A stretch of DNA of 64,000 nucleotides from Ceratotherium simum simum (taxonomy: Eukaryota > Chordata > Mammalia > Perissodactyla > Rhinocerotidae): the NCBI RefSeq assembly GCF_000283155.1, contig NW_004454170.1:8598195-8662194 (forward strand), given 5' to 3'. The notes under the pieces were generated by a model. That model was not told the DNA's origin and searched no databases. It saw nothing but the letters and a program-made list of their open reading frames with translations. Below, in pieces: positions 52,375-64,000 of the stretch; position 1 is the first letter of the stretch, and each line of letters begins with the position of its first letter. Position numbers and translations under genes: made by a program.

Positions 52375-52750
52375 CCTTTCCTTGCATAAATCAACCTGCC
52401 AAATGAGGAAGTCAGACAAGAAACAGGACTGCATGGGCTCTGAAGTCCCTCTGATCTCCAATAAATGACTATGATGATGAATCATGATTATGGAATTAGA
52501 AATAAAAATTGAAGTGGATGATAATATACCAGGTCTATTCATGATGATAAAAACATGGCCTTTCTCATCTTCTTAGAGACAAAGACAATTTCCAGCCTAA
52601 TGGTGTTGTCCATAATTGACTTTGAGGACTTCTTATAAGCCCAGGTATCTGTCTTCCACAAAGATTTTGATCAGATAGGAAATAATTCTCTGGCCATTAC
52701 CCACGCCATGAGTCTCTGTTGCTTCCCTCCCACTAAATCTGACACACCAT
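52375..52750. other. Unassigned intron
   Basis: No recognised feature. Confidence 0.5.
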
Positions 52751-52754
52751 GGCC

Positions 52755-52995
52755 ATCAGAGCTTTGGAGTCACACCGACTGAAGGGTTAAACACCAACTC
52801 TGCTACTTACTTTCTGTGTGACTTTGGGCAAAGAACTTGATCTCTCTGAGCTCCATTTTCCTCATCTGTAACATGGGGATAACACCATCTGCCTTACAGT
52901 AGGATTCTGGGGAGGATTAAATGTGATGATGTATTTGAAGTGCTCCATGCAGTACACGCTCAACACATGTCAGTGATTGCTACATTATTATTATT
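52755..52995 (+). repeat. MIR SINE (plus)
   Basis: cagagctttggagtcacacc, ctgtgtgactttgggcaaag, ctcatctgtaacatggggat and a 3' attattattattc. Confidence 0.92.
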
Positions 52996-53129
52996 CAAGA
53001 TGCAACTCAAAACATAACTCTTCCAGAAGCCTCCTAGAACCATCACATCTGACTTCCCCACTCTGCTCCCCAGTGTAACTCGTGTGAAATCAACAATACT
53101 CAGATGGGCCCTATCTACCTGGAACCACC

Positions 53130-53345
53130 ATGACCATGATTCTCAACCAGGGAGCATATTAGAATCCCCAAAAGAGCTTTTTAAAAATTACATTTTCCTA
53201 GGTTTAGTTATACCCAGGGGTGAAGTGGGGTGAGAAGATGATGAGCAAGTAGATTTGTAAAAACTTCCCATGATTCTTATAGGCACCATTATCTCATCCC
53301 CATCTGTGAGCCTCTAAATTAGTCTGTGAGTAACCACTGGATGCC
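53130..53345. mobile_element. MER5-like hAT relic, weak
   Basis: Ends tgattctcaaccagggagca and gtgagtaaccactgg, with a core ttagaatccccaaaagagct. The middle is diverged. Confidence 0.5.
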
Positions 53346-53349
53346 TTGT

Positions 53350-54225
53350 TTTGAAAAAGTCTGGTTATGTTCAACTATTTTAACATGTTTAAGGAAAAGA
53401 GTGTGATGTCTTTATGAAACAGATTATAAAACAACAGGCTTACCAGGAAGTACTTAATGCTAATTAGGTACTGATGATGAAAAAAATTAAAGAGGGGAGT
53501 AGTTAATTGAAGGAATTCGTAACTAAGTTGATAAATGAACTTTTTCCTAGCTGAGAAGAAATAATCATAGGCTAGATTCAGATTGTAGAGAGACTAGGAA
53601 AATATCGCAGTCTTTATTTTGTTTTCTCTTCTCACTTGAAAGAGAAAAGATTAAGAAATAGAGTGTAAAGAAAAAGGTAATTTTAGGCTTTGAAATAACC
53701 AAGGTGATTATTTTTCATGAAGAGAGATGGCTAAGGAGGGCTGGCCACGCGGGAGGGGGAGGAAACGGAACCTTCACCAGGTCTATGAACAGCCAAGCTT
53801 TGAGTGTCTGCCGTGACACTTGGACAGGCCAAGGGTCCTGGGCTTCCTGTCCTGAATCACGGGGCTGCAAGACAGTCAAGGTTACCCTGAAGGTGGAGAG
53901 AAAAATAAAAATTAAGCTAAGCAGTGGTGGATATGTTGAGTTTAGAGAGGGGGAAAAAAATACAACATTCAACTTGTATTTAGCTGTTTGATATAGTATT
54001 TACATATCTTGATAAATTTGTCCAAAAAAATAGCAATCAGAAATCATTGGATTCTACTCTTCTGTTGATAGTGTTGTTAATAGTAAAGGCCTGAGTGGTG
54101 AATTTCTCTGGATTTCTGCTTCAGTTTCACCAGAGCATCCCCACTGAACAGTTGACTTGGTGGTAGCTATCAGGGACTGTTAAGACTAGTGCTTAGCAAA
54201 ATATAGTCAGCCTTGAGATAAACAG
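53350..54225. other. Unassigned intron
   Basis: No recognised feature. Confidence 0.5.
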
Positions 54226-54229
54226 AAGA

Positions 54230-54900
54230 AACAACCCCAGAGAATTCTTCTGGTGGGGCAGAGCCAAGGTTAGAAGGAAACAAGCGGAAAGGTGATCTAG
54301 ACGAAGGAAATAATGTGTGCTAAGGTGCAGAAGGCAAGGATGAGGACAACGCGGGCTGGGAGACAGGTGAGGTTATTTAGCTACAACATAAGGATATGGA
54401 AACATAGTCTGCATTAACTGACCCCATTTGGGGAACTGAGCAAAGCAAGGCCTCCCGCCATGAGAAGATGCCAGAACTTAGTCCTGAATTATTCTGGTAA
54501 AAAAAGGAGTGCGGTATATGGAAAATTCCAGGCAAAGGAAATAGTATGGCCAAGGTGGGCAGGTTGAGAGAACAAATCTTGTCTGAGGAACTGCAAGTCT
54601 CTCAGCATGGCTGGTGCCTAGAATTCAAAGAGGGTGCTGGGGAGATCCTCAGAGAAGAGGCTGGGGTTTGACAGGACCCACATCATGAAGGGCGTCTTTG
54701 GGTTTTATCCTGAAGGCAGTGGAGCTCCTTGTCTATACCTGGTATCTCTGCCCTTGGGCTCAGCACAGACATGGCAAACCTCAACCAGCATCCTAGGATG
54801 TGGACCCTGCTCTGCTCACAGGTTCCAGGGGAGAAGTCAGAGGAACCCACCAATTGGGAGCTCATTCTAACAGCTCACTAAAGCCAAGGGAGACACTAAC
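54230..54900 (-). repeat. L2 (minus)
   Basis: gggttttatcctgaaggcag, aattccaggcaaaggaaata and ggcaggttgagagaacaaat are complement L2 phrases. Confidence 0.75.
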
Positions 54901-54904
54901 TATC

Positions 54905-55970
54905 TTGGTGTTTATAAGTGATGCACTGGTATTACCACCATACCTTTCAAACTGCTAATTTGGTTTGCCAAGACAGGGTATCAATATACATTATAGAATT
55001 AACTCGTTGTTTGCTAATTCTGACAGTAAAAGTTTTCAAACTGGCATAGCTTCTGTAGCTTTTGAAATATTTTCCAACTTAATCCAGCACATGGGGAGGA
55101 GTTTCAGAAAGATGTTTTCACTAAGTGAGGTCTACAAGTTATACATGTGCTAGTAAATGGAAGACCAGACATAGACCCTCATCCCCTCTCTTAGACATTG
55201 CTCCCCTCAGGCATATACATAGGGCAGAGATCCTGGTTCCATGATAGCCCTGCACTTCTCTTCTAAAACTTAGATTTCACCTCCACTCAGAGAGGCTCTT
55301 CTGAGCCAATCGACCCTCTGGATGCCTCCCTGAATCTGAAAGGAGGGATGGAGAGAACCCAAGAAGTGACAGGTGTGGCCCTGGAAGGGCGCTATGACAC
55401 TGCCATCAATATGCGGAGGAAAAAAGTTCTGAGGGGCCCAAGCTTATAGAAAGAGCAGATAATAGTCTGTATTCTGCCCTGAGAGGCATGCTTGAAACCC
55501 TGTTCTGCTCCCCAGTAGGGCTCCTAGGGGAACTCTGGGGGACCAGTGGGAGAAGGCAGTCTCTGAGGGGGAAGGGTATTTTATCACTGACATCATTTAG
55601 AATTGCCAGCTCATGATGATAACAGAAACAGTCCAACTTTCAGTCAATAGTTTAATATTTTTAAATTCTCTACAGACAATCCACTAGTGTGGACCCCTCC
55701 TACCCCCATGTCGCTCTTGAGATGGCCCTGCTCCTCCCTGGTCTCTGGTTACTACAGGTGGGCTGGGGTGCCAGAAGGATCAAACCGAGCCCCATTTGGC
55801 ACTTGGTTGTTTAATCAGCAGCAGTACACGTTCTGTTGCTTAGAAATTGCAGATCATGTGCCCTCTTTGGAACTAAAAGCAGTACAACTATTTAATGCTT
55901 TTAGTTAAATTGAGTTAAATTTAAAGTTAAATCGAATGGGCTTTCAATCACTTCAGTCTAACGGACAAAT
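54905..55970. other. Unassigned intron
   Basis: No recognised feature. Repeated GTTAAAT-like words lie at 55903-55932. Confidence 0.5.
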
Positions 55971-55974
55971 TTGG

Positions 55975-56345
55975 TCTCTTCATTCATTCATTTATTCCAC
56001 AAACATTTACCGAGCATCTCCCTTGTGCTAGGCACTGTGCTAGCACTCAGATACAATGTCTGATAAGACCTGGTCCCATAAGAACAAACAAACGAGACTT
56101 GGTGTGGTCAGGGTGCAATCCAGACTGGAGGTGGAGGAAGTGGGCAGGGTGTGCAGTATGCCCAGAGAAGGGTTTTGAAAGATAAATGGGAGTTAAGGGT
56201 ATGGCAGTGGAGTGGGGAGGGAAGACTCCCAAGGAAAAGGAAGTGGTTCAGCCCTGGGGCACCAGGTATGGATGAAGAGTGGTGAGAGAAGGGGCTGGAC
56301 ATGTAGCCAGGGGTCAGGCCTGAAGCCTTATACCAGGCTAAGATG
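55975..56345 (-). repeat. L2 3' end (minus)
   Basis: attcattcatttattccaca, gtgctaggcactgtgctagc and gtctgataagacctggtccc. Confidence 0.85.
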
Positions 56346-56559
56346 CTTGGATTTACACTTAATCAAGACTTGCTCAGCAAACCACTAGCGTGTGCTATGA
56401 ACCCACGGACATTTTCAGAGCTTCATTAAATATAATGAGGATATGGGAAAGGCCCTTTGCTGAAGAATTTACACATACTCAGTTATTTCCACCATTTAAC
56501 TCTTATTGCTTTGGTTAAATCCTAGCAGAGTAATGAAGTCACTGCAGATAATCAGCCAA

Positions 56560-57640
56560 TTCGTCAGTCAAAGAACATGGATTGAATGCCCAACTCTCTC
56601 ACCTACCAGCTCTCCTTTGACTGTTCTTGTCAGTCCTATCATGCAGCCTAAACATTTTGTATCATTTCTGCCTACCCCTTTCCTCAACTTTCCCAATTCA
56701 GTTACCCGAAATCTCTACTTCTGATATGTGTCTGGTGTCCATTTTCTCCATTCCATTCTTGCTGCTTCTAGTGTTCAGAACCATTCCTTCTCAAAGGTCC
56801 ACATTCCAATCGCTTCCCAAGCCCTTGTCCTCTCTTCAGCCCCTCCCAAACCACCTCGATCCTGCCTCTACACTGCAGTAGCCATCTTTCCAAAACACTC
56901 TTTTGATCATATCATTCCCAGCTCACACTTCAGAGGTTCCCCACTGACTCAGCATCCAGTCCATCCTCCTAAGCGTGGCACCCAAGCATGTGGCTCCAAC
57001 CTGCCTTTGCACCCTTGCCTTCCACTACTCACTCTCCCATAGCTATGCTTCAGACAACCCTGAGTCCTCCCCTTCCTCGCATGCACGCTGCATTCAGGAC
57101 TGGCTCCAGGGACACGCAACCTGTGCAGTCACATGGCCTCTGCCCTTAGACAGTCCCACATTTGGCTGAACGCTCTGCTGTCGCTCTCTTGAAATGTTTA
57201 ATGATTTTTGAATAAGAAGCCTAGCATTTTCATTTTGCACTGGGTCTCACAAATTATGTTCTGATTCTGCCTGCTTTACATCCCTATCTTTACTCACGTT
57301 GTTGTCTCCATAGAAAGATCTTTATCTCCCTTTTCCCACCTGCTAGAACATGACCCCTCTTTCAAAGCCCAGCTCAAATGCCGTCAAGTTGTTGCCAGCC
57401 TCCCTAAGCCTGAAGCAAGCTCTCCTCTGGGTTCCCAAAACACCCCACTTTTACTTCTGCTTTAGCACTTGTCACACATAACGCACAATAGTTATTTGCA
57501 AACATGCCTCATCCCCTACCGAAAAGAAGGCCCAGCTTCTCTAGGATGGGGGAGTATAATGTTTCATCTCTGTTGCTCCTCAGGGCTTGGCACAGAGTAA
57601 ACTCTCAATATGTTATTGATGAATGAATTTCACTCTCCGT
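56560..57640 (+). repeat. L2 3' region (plus), long
   Basis: tagccatctttccaaaacac, tccccactgactcagcatcc, caaagcccagctcaaatgcc, ctcctcagggcttggcacag and terminal atgttattgatgaatgaatt. Confidence 0.88.
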
Positions 57641-57644
57641 AGTA

Positions 57645-58070
57645 ACCCAGCGATTTCTTAGCCACCAGTGTCTCTTCTCCCCATGAGCTGCTCCCGGCCC
57701 AGCCCAGTTCCACTGACTGTGCCCATGGTAACTTTTGGCCACCCCAGAAACTATGGTAATGTAAGAATGGGCACCAGGCAGCCAATTACTTGAGGAGAGC
57801 GAAATGATTTTGTAACTAGTAATGCACATGAAGAGCTGTCTGAGTGAAAAGGAGAAAAAAAATCAACCCAAATTTGAAAGTTAATAGGCCCGCATAATTT
57901 TCCACAAAAGAGAACTGATTCCCAGTTGTATATAAAATTGTTCCTGAAGTAGGCGGTGCACTGGGATGTCCAAGAGGCTTCCTGAGGCTGAAGACCACAA
58001 AAGTCAGTGGAACTCAGCCATGACTGTTTTCCCCTGAGGACCACATTGCATCAAGAAAAGTCCCAACCAC
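57645..58070. other. Unassigned intron
   Basis: No recognised feature. Confidence 0.5.
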
Positions 58071-58074
58071 AACA

Positions 58075-58160
58075 TGCATTCTCTCTGTATCCTTCTTGCC
58101 GCACTTCTTAATCCAGTCATGTCTTTTTCTTGTTTAAAACCCTCCCAACACTCTCCTCAC
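58075..58160 (+). repeat. L2 fragment (plus), interrupted by MIR
   Basis: ttgccgcacttcttaatcca and tttaaaaccctcccaacact. L2-like sequence resumes at 58430-58500 (catctctcacacctctcctc) after the MIR. Confidence 0.55.
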
Positions 58161-58164
58161 TAGA

Positions 58165-58430
58165 GAACCTTAGTAAAAATAGCCAACATTTATTGAGTGC
58201 TTTCTTTGTGCCAAGCACTATGTCAAGTATTTTACAGAGATTATTTCATTAAATCCTCACAGACTTAGATGATAAGTGTTATTATCATCCCTATTTTAAA
58301 TATTAGAAAACTGAGATACAGAGAGGTTAAGTAACTTGTCCCAAATCACACAGGAGCTAAGTGGTAGATCCAAGAGTTGAACCAGGCAGTCTGAGATCTG
58401 AGCACTTGATCACTGATCACTGCACCAGCC
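58165..58430 (-). repeat. MIR SINE (minus), near complete
   Basis: acatttattgagtgctttct, attaaatcctcacagactta and agaggttaagtaacttgtcc. Confidence 0.9.
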
Positions 58431-58597
58431 CTTGCCTACCTGGCCAGCTGCATCTCTCACACCTCTCCTCTGTCTCCTGCTCCTCACGGATGCCCACCTG
58501 AGCTTTGCACGGCACTCTGAATGTGCCTAGTTCTCTTATTCAGGCTTCTGAGCCTTTGTTCCCAAAATGTGCATTATTCTGGTGAATGTGACCCCCT

Positions 58598-60222
58598 TAA
58601 ATTTGGGTTTGAAATGTGGGCCTTAGGACTCCTTTCACTGATAAAAAATTGAGGACAAAAAAGAGCTTTCATTTATGTGGATTATATCTATCACTATTTA
58701 TCATATTAGAAATTAAATCTGAGAAAATTTAAAAACATTTCTTTATTCACTTAAAAATGACAATAAACTCTTTATATGTTAACACAGAAAACATATTTTA
58801 TGAAAATAGCAATAGTGTCCAAAACATTAAAAAATTAGTAAGAAGAGTGTTACCGATTTACATTTTTCCAAATCTTTTTAACATCTGGCTTAATTGATGA
58901 CAGCTAGATTTTTATACCTGCTTCTACACTCAATCTGAAATGATATGTTGTTTTGACTGAATTATATGAAGAAAATCCAGTCTTACACCGATATGTACGC
59001 AGTTGGAAAGGGAAGGAATATTTTAACAGCCTTTTCAGATAACTAAGGACATTCTTCTTTGATACTATCCTAAAATTCAACAAGTTGTAGTTTCTTATAG
59101 TTTAATGGGAATCTAATACCATATCAATGAACTTTTCATACTCTGTTACATTAATACATTGGTCTATCTTGCACTTTGAATGGATCTTTTACCCACGTAT
59201 GGTTTTGTAACATCATGCATTAGTCTTTGGAAAATATGGGTTCACTGAGTTATGCAGATCTTCCAAAAGTCAACACATTTCATTAAACAATATCAAAAAA
59301 TAATATTTGTTAATATCACCATCAATCTCATCAAACAGTCTTTAGTATTAGAAACTGTCAAACTCATGGTGGCAAATACCAGTTTTTCTTAATTCTAATT
59401 TTTGCTTAAAAGCTTTAATTTTATAATTGGCAACAAATATTGTCAGTTTTCCTTGAAGTGATGGGCTCACCTCACTGATTTTCAAGAAAATGTTTGCCAA
59501 ATACCCTAGTCGGGATAACCATAGCTTGTCTGTCAGTTGTTCTTTCAGGCAAAAACAGTAGTGAAAACAGCATGAAAGAAAACAACGGCTATTTCAGCTT
59601 GGAATTCAATTGCACAAATGCCTTTTCTCAAAACAATCAAAGTGCTTTACGTATACTTCTCATTTTGTCACACAGAGTATTAAAATATATTCTCAACGGT
59701 CAAGATTTAATATATTTAATTACAGTCATGCGTCACTTAACAACGGGGTTACATTCTGAGAAATGCATCGTTAGGCAATTTCGTCATTGTGCAAACATCA
59801 TACAGTGCATTTACACAACCTAGATGGTATAGCCTACTACTACATAGGCTATATAGTACTAATCTTAGGGGACCACCATTGTATATGCGGTCCATCGTTG
59901 ACCAAAACGTCATCATGTGGCACATGACTGTATTCTTATTGCTTCATCAAGGGCATCCTTAAATGAAACCACATTTTTTTTTAACGAGTGCATGGCGGTG
60001 AAGAATACAATGACTACTAGTACAGTTTGGGACTGCCTTTATTCATACTAAGGTGCCAGCTGTTTTACACACCATTGCTTTGTACCATCAGTGCACAGAT
60101 CAACACAGTAAAACAGGCAAATAATGTCTTAATATTGTTATGTAAATAGTTTTGGCCTCACAAACTCCCTCAAAAGGTCCCCCATGGGTACACAGATCAC
60201 ACTTTGAGAATTGTTGCCCTGC
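58598..60222 (-). pseudogene. Decayed Charlie-like hAT transposon with transposase remnant
   Basis: Read on the minus strand, the region starts with the hAT-like end caattctcaaagtgtgatc near 60205. It continues through sequence resembling the transposase C-terminal half of a Charlie-type hAT element, including DNA related to HLEDLHNSVN and to FPTTYLC-type C-terminal blocks. It finishes near 58600 in an end resembling ggtctcaggacccctttcac. Stops and small deletions are frequent, so no protein is made. A 208-bp MITE splits it at 59723-59930. hAT transposases are DDE enzymes that cut and paste DNA. The exact family name is not certain from memory and the outer ends are approximate. Confidence 0.75.
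59723..59930. mobile_element. Tigger/MER44-type MITE with TA target duplication
   Basis: The terminal inverted repeats are cagtcatgcgtcac at the left and gtggcacatgactg at the right, 208 bp apart. Directly adjacent TA dinucleotides at 59721-59722 and 59931-59932 are as expected for the Tc1/mariner-pogo class. Internal phrases such as ggaccaccattgtatatgcg match this primate- and mammal-known family. It interrupts the hAT relic around it. Confidence 0.88.
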
Positions 60223-60485
60223 ACACCTTTTTAGAGCCAACTCAAATGTTACTTCCCTGAGCAATTTTACCACCTCCCCTTCTTATGTGTCACCACTGTA
60301 ATTCGTACAAACTTCCAGCAGAGTACTTACAACATTTTATTACAGATAGTTAATTAAATCATCTTTCTCTCCTATAGCTGTCACTTTCTTTAGGAAGAAA
60401 TCATGTCTTATTTATCTTTGAATACCCAGCCCTTACCAGGCCAGGCACATAGTGCTTGATAAATATTTGAATGAATGAATAACTT
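60223..60485 (+). repeat. L2 3' end (plus)
   Basis: agccaactcaaatgttactt, ccagcccttaccaggccagg and terminal atatttgaatgaatgaat. Confidence 0.88.
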
Positions 60486-60489
60486 GTAC

Positions 60490-61050
60490 GGCAGATTAAA
60501 TTTTCTAAAGATGGTTACAACAATATGTCCCATCACACATGCTCTTCTATAATCTTGCCACATACTCACCAACAGGTCTGTTCCATCTCTTTTAACCTGG
60601 CAGGGCTTTGTGACTTCATCAACCCATAGAGCATGTTACAAGAGATGCTATGTGACTTCTGAGGCTAGGTCTTTAAAGTGCCATGCATTTCTGCCTTGAT
60701 CTCTTGGGACAAACACACTTGGAACCCAGCAAATACACCATGAGGAAGTCCATGCAGCCTGTGGAGGGGCCTACATGGAAAGGAACCTGGCTCCCTGGCT
60801 CAAAGCCCCAGCTGAGTTCCCAGCCTACATCTAGCGACCAATTTGCCACCCATGTGAGTAAGCCATTTTGAAAGGGGATCATCCAGTCCCCAGTTGAGCT
60901 GAGCCTACTGACAACATGTGGAACAGAAACGAGACACCATGATGAACCACTGCTCAGCTGCAGATTTATGAGCTAAATAAAAATTGTTATTGTTTTAAAT
61001 CACTAAGCTTTGGGGTAATTTTTTATGTAGCAACAGATAATTAACACATC
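60490..61050 (+). mobile_element. MLT1-type LTR (ERVL-MaLR), solo
   Basis: Ends taaatcactaagctttggggt, aattttttatgtagcaacag and ataattaacac, an MLT1 3' end. aataaaaattgttattgttt just before it resembles the LTR polyadenylation region. No internal viral genes are seen. Confidence 0.85.
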
Positions 61051-61064
61051 TTATATTTGAGTTA

Positions 61065-61200
61065 TCCTTCTTCCCAAACTGTCAGGTCATAGAAGACAGA
61101 AACTATGATCGACTTATCCCAGTATCCCCTCCCACATCTAGCACAGGGCCTTGCACATTGTAAGTGATCAAAATATATTTGTTGACCTGAAGTCAGCACC
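61065..61200 (+). repeat. L2 3' terminus (plus)
   Basis: atcccagtatcccctcccac, agcacagggccttgcacatt and atatatttgttgacctgaag. Confidence 0.75.
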
Positions 61201-61204
61201 TTTT

Positions 61205-61685
61205 TTTGATGCCACATACCTAGTTAAATATAATCAATATGATCACACATGGAATGGGGGACACAATTAGATACTACCATACCATTAGGAAATGACATAA
61301 AATGTTAAACACAAGCCATAAAACCCCAGTCTCCCTATTTTTTTCCCATGAATTAGGCTACAGAGGGATTTTAAACGATTATGAGAGAACTGTCTTGCTA
61401 TCCACCTCCTCGCCAGCTCAAATGAGAAGTGTGAGACAGCCAATTAGGAAGACAGATGAGGGCGGCCACAGAAGACAAGGAAGATAGAGAAAATGTTGAC
61501 ATTTATTTATTTTTATAACATTATTTTTATGATCATTTCAATTTTTAATCAACCCTGCTTAATTTATAACAACAATATTAGCTAAAGTAAGAAATAAAAA
61601 ATTGTATTATGTATTTTTAGCTCTAATTTACAAACTGTAAAAGAAATTTCACAGGACGTTTTTGTTTGTTTCCAGAAAAGACATA
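61205..61685. other. Unassigned intron
   Basis: AT-rich; no recognised feature before the hAT relic. Confidence 0.5.
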
Positions 61686-61689
61686 CTGT

Positions 61690-63300
61690 GTCTGAATGCA
61701 TCAGTAGAAGTAAACCGAATGATGGCAAAGAAAAGGAGACCAAACAGTTGGTGCTAGTTTTATTTGAAAGTATCATTCCTCATATAGTGAGTTTGGGTTT
61801 GTAGCCATGTTTGAGGGTGGCATGCGGAACCCAAAAGCGTGTTATTGGCACAGATGTTCTAACTAATGCTACCTTCAAAATTTCTTGGGAAGCATTTACT
61901 TACAAAAGCTTAAAAAAAAAAAAAAAAAGCTCAAAACCAAAAGAATTCTTTGAAATAAAAGAGTACCTCATTAGAAAGCCACAGAAGCAAATGTTCAATA
62001 TTACATATTAACACTTTGCAGGCTTCTAATAAAATAGCACTTTGGGTTGCTAAGACAAAAAACCATATGCAATTGATGAGACATTAGTGAAAATCTGCAT
62101 TAGAGGTGTTTGCTTGGAAACGTTGGATGGATCTGTGGCAAAGAAGGTAAGGTAGTTCCAGTACCACTTTCAAATGACACCATAGATTAGCATATCAGGC
62201 TAATGACATGGAAGACCAACTCATCGACCAAATAAAGCAAGCAAAGTATTTTCCATTGCAACCACACAAGTGCACTGATACTGTTAATATGGCAATCTTT
62301 CAGTACATACATGATATGAACATGATGGTGATATGAGGAAAGAATCTTTTTTTGTTCATGCTCATTGTTAAAAGACACAACTAGCTCTCAGATGTATCAA
62401 GCTAAGAAGAATTACATTGTCAACAGATGTGGTTTGGAATTTAAGTTTTGTGTAGGAGTATGTTCTGATAGCACAGCTGCAATGATAGGAAAACATTCTG
62501 GAGTGATTACCCAGATTAATAAACTTGCACCAGAATGTAAATTAATGCATTACTGCCTTTGTTGAGAAAGACTTGATTCAGAAATAAGTCAGCTAAACTA
62601 AACATTCTACTTAGTGATGTAGTAAAAATTGTGAATTACGTAAAGGTAAATGAGTTATATTCATGATTACTCTAAAAGAATAACTGAGAAGGAACTTAAT
62701 CATAAACAAGAGTATTACATGTTGATATTTGATGGTTATTGAGAGGAAACGTTTGTAAGAAAGTCTGAAGTACAGAATGAACTCGTAGTGTTTTGCAAGA
62801 TAAGAAATCAGCTTGGTCCCAACTTGATAAAGATATGAATTAGACAGCCAGACTTATTTATTTGTCTGTCTTTGCTATTTTAATAATCTTAATACTTCCA
62901 TGTAAGGGAGGAACATGTTTTTCAATGGCAGATAAGATTAAAGACCAAAAACTAAAGCTAGAAGCTTACAAGAACAGTTTCCATAGTTTATGACATGTTC
63001 TAGAATTTAACAATTATCAAGGAAGGAGGTGACTATATTGATATAGCACATCTGCAAAAAGTTATCACCAAATATTTTTTGAATTTGACAGAATGTTTTG
63101 AATTTATTTTTCCAGATTTATGCATAGAAAATACTATGGATTCATTTTTTCATCAAAAGATAATTTAAATTTAATGAATATTTTTGGAACTGGCTACTGA
63201 TGAAGAGCTGAAGATGAATTTTGAAAACACGGCACCACTTCATTTTAGATAAAAATTAAACGTGAATATTCTAAGCAATGCTAAATTAGCTAGACTCCTT
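61690..63300 (+). pseudogene. Decayed BED-finger hAT transposase (ZBED5-like)
   Basis: Pieces in several plus-strand frames follow the order of hAT transposases of the ZBED5/FAM200-like group. A BED-finger-like start (KRRPNSW, then GGMRNPK and VIGTDVLTNATF) lies at 61725-61890. KPKEFFEIKEYLIRKPQKQM follows at about 61935-61995. DMEDQLIDQIKQAKYFPLQ lies near 62210, and CVGVCSDSTAAMIGKHSGV with INKLAPECKLMHYCLC at 62450-62565. Further on come SEVQNELVVF, DIAHLQKVITKYFLNLTECF and finally LATDEELKMNFENTAPLHF near 63190-63242. Stops and frameshifts separate them. The final dimerisation part is lost or unrecognisable. It could be a DNA-transposon relic or a retrocopy of a domesticated ZBED-type gene. 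Confidence 0.82.
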
Positions 63301-63304
63301 TTTT

Positions 63305-64000
63305 CATTCCTGTCAACACAATATCAGACCCCAGAGACCCTGTATGTCAATCCCACTGTCCTAAGGAGAAATGCAGGGGCCAGATCCTAAATGACCTTGA
63401 ATGCCCTTCAAAACATACCTAGGAACATAAGCCACACACACACTTCCACGATGGTCTTTCTTTCCTGTCTCCAGATCCCATAGGAGAATGTTCTATTCTT
63501 TCATCCTGGGAGCAGTTCTATTCCACACTTCAGTAATAATGATTCTTGTTCATTGTTATTCAGAAAGTCATTGCAAATCATTTCTGAAAACGCCTGCTCT
63601 TGAACAATAGGATTTAGCTGAGGATGGCTCAGAGGATTAGCTACTGCTGTCCTAAAGATGTGGACCCCACCTGGGAGTGGAGCCCTAGGGATCTTTGACA
63701 TGGATGAGTAGTTCCCAGAGCCACATTTCAGAAAGAAAAATCTAGTTGCCAGCAACCTACTTTAATTCAGCATGCTTTTGTTGAATGCCTGACCCATGGC
63801 TTGTGTCCTTCATGCACTCATTTCAGGCTCCATCGTCTGTCCCCTGAGAATAGCATTTTTGTCAATCCAACCTAGATTAGATAAATTAGCAAGCAAGAAG
63901 CAAGCTCATATACACATCGTGTTCATTCAAAGTGTGCATATAGGTGTTTAATATGAGGAACTGCTATTTCACTCATAACTTTGATTATGATAGTGGAATG
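63305..64000. other. Unassigned intron to the window edge
   Basis: A complement L2-like phrase occurs at 63374-63410 (ggggccagatcctaaatgac). Otherwise nothing is recognised. Confidence 0.45.

Noticed and set aside
59494..59823. 109-codon plus-strand frame
   Set aside because: Antisense to the Charlie-like hAT relic and running into the Tigger MITE. No coding support.

Overview
This is a mammalian, intron-dominated window. Three coding exons on the minus strand translate to consecutive pieces of KCNH1 (EAG1, Kv10.1 voltage-gated potassium channel). The rest is intron filled with mammal-wide repeats (MIR, L2, L1, MLT1/MLT2 LTRs, hAT and Tigger DNA elements). Eight copies of a tRNA-like SINE with a head like ggggctggcccagtggc match the equine repetitive element (ERE) class. 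That points to a perissodactyl (horse, rhinoceros or tapir group); the exact species cannot be read from this sequence.

Layout in transcription order (right to left): 64000-35283 is the intron before the first exon seen here. 35282-35083 encodes the end of S6 and the first part of the C-linker. 35082-29682 is an intron of 5.4 kb. 29681-29429 encodes the rest of the C-linker and most of the cyclic-nucleotide-binding homology domain (cNBHD). 29428-9646 is an intron of 19.8 kb. 9645-9449 encodes the end of the cNBHD with the YNL intrinsic-ligand motif. 9448-1 is the start of the next intron. The selectivity filter lies upstream and the cytoplasmic tail (calmodulin-binding and coiled-coil regions) downstream, both outside the window. 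The phases (1-0, 0-1, 1-0) join the exons into one frame of 650 nt with no stop. By the human gene they should be exons 8, 9 and 10 of 11; that numbering is from memory.

The most informative non-coding content is nested insertion history. (i) At 50.4-52.4 kb a full-length, frameshifted ANP32B retrocopy sits inside a MER20 element, and an ERE sits in the A-tail of the retrocopy. (ii) At 58.6-60.2 kb a decayed Charlie-like hAT transposon (minus) is split by a TA-flanked 208-bp Tigger-type MITE. (iii) At 61.7-63.3 kb a second decayed hAT transposase of the BED-finger/ZBED5-like type lies on the plus strand. (iv) At 36.1-38.3 kb one L1 3' end is interrupted by another, which itself carries an ERE. 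Several EREs have perfect 13-18 bp target-site duplications.

I see no prokaryotic-type system, CRISPR array, functional RNA gene or new intact protein gene. The exons are canonical and the novelty is modest. The best leads are the nested retrocopy with its CpG-rich 5' end, the two neighbouring hAT relics, and a few unexplained small structures.
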